Made by a program: the position numbers and the translations under genes | Notes under the pieces: model-generated | Databases searched by the model: none | What the model saw: only the letters and a program-made list of their open reading frames with translations | What the model was told of the DNA's origin: nothing | Source of the DNA: an uncultured bacterium | GTDB lineage: Bacteria; Bacillota; Clostridia; Lachnospirales; Lachnospiraceae | Direction: 5' to 3' | Assembly: GCA_947243845.1 (NCBI GenBank) | Contig: CAMXIF010000014.1 | Location: 20,149 to 84,148, forward strand | Length of the DNA: 64,000 bases | Shown: positions 59,376 to 64,000 of the stretch, one piece after another | Layout of the letters: every line of letters begins with the position of its first letter | How positions within the stretch are numbered: position 1 is the first letter of the stretch

Positions 59376-60809
59376 TTAGAGGTCATAATACATCATAAAC
59401 TCCGCCGGTGTAGGAATTTCCCCGGCTTTCTTAGCCTCAGCGCGTTTACGTGCGATCCACACATCGATCAGTCTCTCCGGGAATACGCCGTCCTTGGTCA
59501 GATAGTCGTGATCCTTCTCCAGGGCATCCAGGGCTTCTTCCAGGGATGTCGGCAGACCCTTAATCTTCTTCTGTTCCTCAGCAGAGAGTGTATAGAGATT
59601 GAAATCATAAGGCCCCCAGCCGTTTGCGGCGGGATCAATCTTGTTCTCGATGCCATCTAATCCGGCCATCAGGATAGCAGCATAAGCGTAGTATGGATTA
59701 GCGGTCGCATCGGGATTTCTGAGTTCAAACCGTTTGGTCTCCGGAGATTTTGCATAAGCAGGGATCCGGATGACGGCGCTGCGGTTAGAAGTAGCATAGC
59801 CGATGGTCACAGGAGCTTCGTACCCAGGCACCAGACGTTTGAAGGAGTTGGTGGAAGGGTTGGTGAACGCACACAGGGATGCGATGTGGGACAGTAGTCC
59901 GCCGATAAAGTAGTGAGCCGTCTGGCTTAAGCCGGAATAGCCATTCTCATCATAGAAGACCGGTTTACCGTCTTTGGTGAGCAGCATATGTACATGAAGA
60001 CCGCTGCCGGCTTCCTTATAGATGGGTTTGGGCAGGAAAGTGGCTGTCTTGCCCTCCCGTGCGGCCATATTTTTGATGATATATTTAATGATCATGGTGT
60101 TGTCGGCCATGGTAGGCATGTCTGCCAGTTCTACTTCAATTTCCATCTGACCGGGGCCGCCCACCTCATGGTGATGGTATTTGACTTTGATGCCCCAGTC
60201 TTCCATTTCCATGCAGATACGGCTTCTTAAGTCGTATCCCACATCCTGGGGTGCGGCAATATGATAGCCGCCGTGGGTCACTTCATAGCCGTTGTTGCCT
60301 GGTGTGTCCAGACGACAGTTCCATTCAGCCTGTTTGGTGTCAATCTGGTAAGCGCACTGTCTGGGGGATACCTCATAGCGTGCTGAGTCGAACAGATAGA
60401 ACTCAAATTCCGGGCCAATGATCATATTGTCTGCAATGCCGGTTTTTTTCATATAATCCATGGCGCGCAGAGTAACGTTTTTTGGATACTGGTCAAAGGG
60501 TGTGTTTTCTCCCTTGCCGATGACACATACATTGCCGCACATGGTCAGCGTAGGCACTTCTGCAAAAGGATCCACATAGGCGGTCTCAGGATCGGGTAAG
60601 AATACCATATCGCTCTTTTCGATGGGAGCGTACCCGTAATTGGAGCCGTCAAAACCGATTCCATAGACGAAGACATTGTCATCGAACCGCTCCACCGGTA
60701 TCGTGATATGGCGCCAGCGCCCGTCAATGTCCGTCATTTTAAAATCGATCATACGGATTTCTTTTTCTTCACATAGTTTTCTGATTGCCGTACTTTTGTC
60801 CATAAGCAT
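59376..60809 (-). CDS. glnA: Glutamine synthetase, type I
   Basis: ATP-dependent ammonia assimilation into glutamine; 477 residues from ATG 60809 (ATG 60803 is equally possible; GGGAGAAGG upstream). Diagnostic regions: FDGSNYGYAPIEKSDM (beta-grasp, DGSS-like), IIGPEFEFYLFD, the metal-site stretch YHHHEVGGPGQMEIEV, GSGLHVHM, NRSAVIRIPAYAKSPETKRFELRNPDATANPYYAYAAIL. The nearest upstream gene on the strand encodes a PII-like protein, suggesting nitrogen control, though GlnR-type boxes were not seen. Confidence 0.96.
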   Translation of the reverse strand: MLMDKSTAIRKLCEEKEIRMIDFKMTDIDGRWRHITIPVERFDDNVFVYGIGFDGSNYGYAPIEKSDMVFLPDPETAYVDPFAEVPTLTMCGNVCVIGKGENTPFDQYPKNVTLRAMDYMKKTGIADNMIIGPEFEFYLFDSARYEVSPRQCAYQIDTKQAEWNCRLDTPGNNGYEVTHGGYHIAAPQDVGYDLRSRICMEMEDWGIKVKYHHHEVGGPGQMEIEVELADMPTMADNTMIIKYIIKNMAAREGKTATFLPKPIYKEAGSGLHVHMLLTKDGKPVFYDENGYSGLSQTAHYFIGGLLSHIASLCAFTNPSTNSFKRLVPGYEAPVTIGYATSNRSAVIRIPAYAKSPETKRFELRNPDATANPYYAYAAILMAGLDGIENKIDPAANGWGPYDFNLYTLSAEEQKKIKGLPTSLEEALDALEKDHDYLTKDGVFPERLIDVWIARKRAEAKKAGEIPTPAEFMMYYDL

Positions 60810-60906
60810 TTCCTTCTCCCTTTTTGATTTTTGTATATCTGCCATCAGTATACCATATGGAAGGGGAGATACGCACTATTTTTGTATTTTATACGATAAA
60901 AAGTTT

Positions 60907-61587
60907 TTATGAGTCTTCCATAAGCCGCAGTCCGGCGGTGTCTGTCACGGGCAGGGAAAATACGATGGATTTGGCTTTGGACTGCATGCCGGCCTGTTCC
61001 ATGACTGCTTTCATAATATCATTTTTCTGCGTTTTTTTGGCTACAATAAAGATGATTTCCTTCTCAGAGGCCAGGGAAACGCCCATAAATCTCTCGGCCT
61101 GTTCCATACCGGTCCCCTTGGCATGAATGACAGTACCGCCGTAGGCGCCCGCGCTTCTGGCGGCATCCATTGCAAGTTCCGTATAACCCTGATTGGCGAT
61201 CACTACGATAAGTTCATAAACTGTATCTTTCAAAACAGATTCCTCCTCTTTCTGGAAGTCTTCCTTTCCACTTAAAAACTGTAAAGCCTTTTTGCCGCCA
61301 ATGCTGCTTAGTGGGACGACAAAGGCGATTCCCTCGCCCGGCGCATCAATCTGAAGCTTTTGCCGAAGGTTCTTCTTGGCGTTCTCCCAGTCACTTTCTT
61401 CCAGCACATGGAACATAACTGCTTTTTCGGTGGATTCCAGACCCAGATAATCCAGGATATCCCCGGAAGCGGTTCCAGCGCCCAGCGTGACGAACATGAC
61501 CTGCAGCTGTTCTTCCTGATAAAGGCGTAAATATTTCTTAAACTGTTTTCTGCTGACGATAGTCGTCATCATGCACAATTTTCCCAT
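60907..61587 (-). CDS. Tandem PII-like signalling protein
   Basis: 226 residues, made of two ferredoxin-like PII-type units. Unit 1 (about 1-105) has MMTTIVSRKQFKKYLRLYQ, VMFVTLGAGTASGDILDYLGL, EKAVMFHVLE and GIAFVVPLSSIGG. Unit 2 (about 125-226) has YELIVVIANQGYTELAMDAARSAGAYGGTVIHAKGTG, EKEIIFIVAKK and SIVFSLPVTDTAGL. The order strand, G-A-GG-T loop, strand matches PII/GlnK relatives. ATG 61587 has GGAGG six bases upstream. It follows the DUF1538 membrane gene by 66 bases and likely regulates it, as PII proteins gate transporters. Confidence 0.88.
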   Translation of the reverse strand: MGKLCMMTTIVSRKQFKKYLRLYQEEQLQVMFVTLGAGTASGDILDYLGLESTEKAVMFHVLEESDWENAKKNLRQKLQIDAPGEGIAFVVPLSSIGGKKALQFLSGKEDFQKEEESVLKDTVYELIVVIANQGYTELAMDAARSAGAYGGTVIHAKGTGMEQAERFMGVSLASEKEIIFIVAKKTQKNDIMKAVMEQAGMQSKAKSIVFSLPVTDTAGLRLMEDS

Positions 61588-61653
61588 AGGTTTCCTCCAT
61601 GTCAAATCAGCCTTCAAGCTGACTATACAACCTGTGTTACCACTTCAATTGTA

Positions 61654-63195
61654 TTATAATTCAATAATATCCATATCTCCATAACGGTCGATCGATGAGT
61701 AGCCGCCGGCTTCTCTGGAAAGGCGGCTTTCCTTGATGCGATAGATCATTCCCAGGGACTGGATTGTGATCAGGGGCGTCATAGCCACCATGGCAACTAC
61801 GCCGAAGGCGTCTGTGATGATATTGCCGCCCACCGCATTGCAGGCGCCCATGGCAAAGGGCAGAAGAAAAGTTGCCGTCATGGGACCGGAGGCTACCCCG
61901 CCGGAGTCGAAAGCGATAGCGGTAAAGATTTTTGGCACGAAAAAAGTTAAGAGCAGGGCAATGGCGTAACCCGGCACGATGAACCAGGTGATAGGGATGC
62001 CTGTGAGCACCCGTGTCATAGCCAGGCCGATGGAGGTTGCCACACCTACCGATAAGCTGATTTCCATGGCTTTGGCGGATATGGCGCCGGAGGTAATCTC
62101 TTCCACCTGCTTGGTGAGGACGAATACCGCAGGCTCCGCCTGGACAATGAAGTAACCGATGATCATACCGATGGGAACGATGATCCAGGCATAAGGAAGT
62201 CCGGCTATCACCTGTCCCAGATAGTTTCCGGCAGGCATAAAGCCTACATTTACACCGGTCAGGAATAAAACCAGGCCCACATAGGTATAGGCCAGACCGA
62301 TCAGGATCTTGATCAGAGTCTTTTTCTTAATATCTCTTGAGAGCAGCTGAAATACTCCAAAAAACGCTACAATGGGGAGAAGAGAAACAGCCATCTCTCG
62401 CATATAGACCGGAATCTCCCCGGTAAACAGCCGTCCTAATTCTACGGAATCGGAAATCTCCGGTATCGCTTCGGACAGATATTCTGTGGAATCCGGGTGA
62501 AAGATCATGGCCAGGATCAGCACGGCCACAATGGGACCGACAGAGCATAAGGACACCAGGCCAAAGCTGTCCTCTGCGGCGTGACTATCGTTACGGATGG
62601 CGGAAATACCGATACCAAAAGCCATGATAAAGGGAACTGTCATGGGGCCGGTGGTAACGCCGCCGGAGTCAAATGCCACTGCCAGAAAATCTTTCGGCAC
62701 AAAATATGCCAGGACAAAGGCAAGTATATAAAAGATAAGCAGCATGGGCGCTAAAGGGATGCGCAGCAGCATACGAAGCAGTGCAAACACCAGAAAGAGA
62801 CCAACGCCTGCGGCCACCGCCAGAATCAACACCAGATTGGGGATGGAAGCGACCTGCTGTGCCAGCACCTGCAGATCCGGTTCGGAGATGGTGATGACAA
62901 ATCCCAGCACAAAGCTGATTAAAATCATGGCAGGCAGACTCTTAGTCTTGGTCATGATGGTACCTACCCGTTCACCCATACGCGTCATTGCCATCTCGGC
63001 GCCGATGGAGAAGAATAGCATGCCTACGATCAGCATAACGGCTCCCAGCAGAAATTCCATCAGGATTTCCGGGGAAATGGGAGCGATGGTGAAACTTAAG
63101 AGCAGTACGATTAGGATAATCGGCAGTACCGCGCGCAGGGTTTCCTGAGATTTTTCCATGAGTTTGGAACGGTTTTTAAATTTGAATAAGAACAA
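61654..63195 (-). CDS. DUF1538 membrane protein with internal duplication
   Basis: 513 residues, about twelve membrane helices in two homologous halves. Each half has the same motif: AFDSGGVTTGPMTVPF (about residues 187-202) and AFDSGGVASGPMTATF (about 425-440), with FVPK just before each. The family is a predicted transporter; the substrate is unknown. The start is TTG 63195 (MFLFKFKNRSKLMEK); ATG 63159 is the alternative but has no ribosome site. A tandem PII-like gene follows, so gating by nitrogen or nucleotide status is plausible. Confidence 0.87.
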   Translation of the reverse strand: MFLFKFKNRSKLMEKSQETLRAVLPIILIVLLLSFTIAPISPEILMEFLLGAVMLIVGMLFFSIGAEMAMTRMGERVGTIMTKTKSLPAMILISFVLGFVITISEPDLQVLAQQVASIPNLVLILAVAAGVGLFLVFALLRMLLRIPLAPMLLIFYILAFVLAYFVPKDFLAVAFDSGGVTTGPMTVPFIMAFGIGISAIRNDSHAAEDSFGLVSLCSVGPIVAVLILAMIFHPDSTEYLSEAIPEISDSVELGRLFTGEIPVYMREMAVSLLPIVAFFGVFQLLSRDIKKKTLIKILIGLAYTYVGLVLFLTGVNVGFMPAGNYLGQVIAGLPYAWIIVPIGMIIGYFIVQAEPAVFVLTKQVEEITSGAISAKAMEISLSVGVATSIGLAMTRVLTGIPITWFIVPGYAIALLLTFFVPKIFTAIAFDSGGVASGPMTATFLLPFAMGACNAVGGNIITDAFGVVAMVAMTPLITIQSLGMIYRIKESRLSREAGGYSSIDRYGDMDIIEL

Positions 63196-63223
63196 TGTTA
63201 CTCAACGCCTTTCTATGTAAATT

Positions 63224-63598
63224 TTATGAGTTGTCTTGTTTTTTCGCAGAGGATGCTCTCCTTGTGGAAAAGTATTTCAATGCGGTTGTTATGATTCCCA
63301 TGCCGCAGACCAGAACAGTTCCGATTTTCAATATTTCTTGAAATATCAGGACACTTTCGGCATCATTTGAAATGTATCTAAGATATAGATATCCCTCTAC
63401 ATAAAGTCCAAGAACAGTAGAAATCAATAAATGCAATTCCAGCATAAGTACCGTTTGCCATTTCTTAGAATAATGATAATTGAACCAGGATAGGAACAGC
63501 TGAAATACAGGTAAAACAAGGTCCATTACAGCACCGCCGCCAAATCCGATCATACATAGTAATAAAATGGAATAGTTCCATAGAATCTTTAACAACAT
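63224..63598 (-). CDS. Small polytopic membrane protein
   Basis: 124 residues, three to four hydrophobic segments (about 6-40, 47-72, 85-108) and a basic tail (FSTRRASSAKK). GAGGAAA lies before ATG 63598. Family not recognised. First gene of the minus-strand series leading to DUF1538, PII-like and glnA, 28 bases before the DUF1538 start codon. Confidence 0.6.
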   Translation of the reverse strand: MLLKILWNYSILLLCMIGFGGGAVMDLVLPVFQLFLSWFNYHYSKKWQTVLMLELHLLISTVLGLYVEGYLYLRYISNDAESVLIFQEILKIGTVLVCGMGIITTALKYFSTRRASSAKKQDNS

Positions 63599-63740
63599 AG
63601 GTATTTCCTCTGCTATTTGAGTTTATGAGGTGGCGCTCGTAACCGTGCACAGCCCGATATTTAATCTGAAAACAAATTATTTCAATTTATTAGTTCCACA
63701 ATGCAACAAAAGGGAGTATACTTAATTTCTACTAAATATG
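63599..63740. other. Noncoding gap before the tandem repeats
   Basis: A/T-rich, no ORF or hairpin of note. Probably contains the promoter of the small membrane-protein gene on the minus strand. Confidence 0.45.
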
Positions 63741-64000
63741 GCAACCTGCGTCAATAAAATCAAAGCCACAAAAGCAATAAACCTGGGCAATATCAGCAAG
63801 AATTGCAACGCAATTCTTGGGACGCAGACTGCTGGGTCTGAGTTTATAAAGTTAAGCCACAAAAGCAATAATCCTGGGCAATATCAGCAAGAATTGCAGC
63901 GCAATTCTTGGGACGCAGACTGCTGGGTCTGCGTCAATAAAATCAAAGCCACAAAAGCAATAATCCTGGGCAATATCAGCAAGAATTGCAGCGCAATTCT
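63741..64000. repeat. 91-92-bp noncoding tandem repeat, each unit with two hairpins
   Basis: The phrase GCCACAAAAGCAATAA recurs at 63765, 63856 and 63948 (periods 91 and 92), continuing past the window edge. Each unit carries AAGAATTGC/GCAATTCTT (3-base loop) and, in the intact copy, GACGCAGAC/GTCTGCGTC (6-base loop). In the first unit the second hairpin has decayed. A partial unit end (CCTGCGTCAATAAAATCAAA) precedes it at 63745. No ORF runs through. Confidence 0.85.

Noticed and set aside
63765..64000. CRISPR array
   Set aside because: The repeats are contiguous 91-92-bp units without unique spacers of 30-40 bases, and no cas genes are nearby.

Overview
The window looks like chromosome from a Gram-positive, spore-lineage Clostridia, most likely the family Lachnospiraceae. 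The reasons are strong AGGAGG-type ribosome sites, a T-box in front of thrS, an HrcA/CIRCE element, the infC-rpmI-rplT order with an ATT-started infC, large conserved proteins that I associate with the DUF5716/DUF5717 families, C_GCAxxG_C_C and DUF1540 small proteins, an Rpn-like nuclease and a GPH sugar symporter. I see no rRNA, prophage, CRISPR array or complete insertion sequence. Most of the window is ordinary chromosome with moderate GC. One gene (26173-27153) is clearly more AT-rich than its neighbours, and the right edge runs into a noncoding tandem repeat.

Layout. 1-4.4 kb: end of a parvulin foldase, CIRCE-controlled htpG, and a SpoIID-like/peptidoglycan-binding protein on the minus strand. 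4.4-11.5 kb: a four-gene operon (1188-aa beta/solenoid protein, Hsp70/actin-fold ATPase-like protein, helical-repeat protein, two-TM coiled-coil protein). It has no function I can name and is the best candidate here for an undescribed system. 11.6-14.5 kb: purF-purB. 14.6-19.8 kb: CDF metal exporter, a roughly 630-nt noncoding interval with two RNA genes (one 6S-like, one unassigned), a Zn/Cd-type P1B ATPase without an HMA domain, a degenerate LytM protein with a bactofilin, and an ArsR-type regulator. 19.8-28.8 kb: rarA, purA, a CPBP protease, a LysR regulator, a HAD phosphatase, tcdA, an acyltransferase with a ten-G tract, and pdxST.

29-36 kb is a carbohydrate locus: beta-mannosidase, ROK regulator, sorbitol/xylitol-type dehydrogenase and GPH symporter, with visible operator-like palindromes. 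36-42.9 kb: SEC-C and C_GCAxxG_C_C proteins, T-box, a small membrane protein, thrS, a membrane glycosyltransferase, DUF1540 and a lipoprotein. 42.9-50.2 kb: infC-rpmI-rplT with an attenuated leader, an aminoacyl-histidine dipeptidase, a thioesterase, an EAL protein, tRNA-Pro(AGG), two small hypotheticals and an rlmD-type methyltransferase. 50.2-59.2 kb: chemoreceptor, NSS transporter, TetR regulator with oleate hydratase, Rpn-like protein, and a membrane protein with a small winged-helix regulator. 59.3-64 kb (minus strand): glutamine synthetase, tandem PII-like protein, duplicated DUF1538 membrane protein, a small membrane protein, then the tandem repeats.

Cutting across these blocks, the 11-mer TTATGTAAACT occurs twelve times (both strands, in and between genes), about 400 times the random expectation. 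All functional statements rest on reading the translated sequence; no database search was run.
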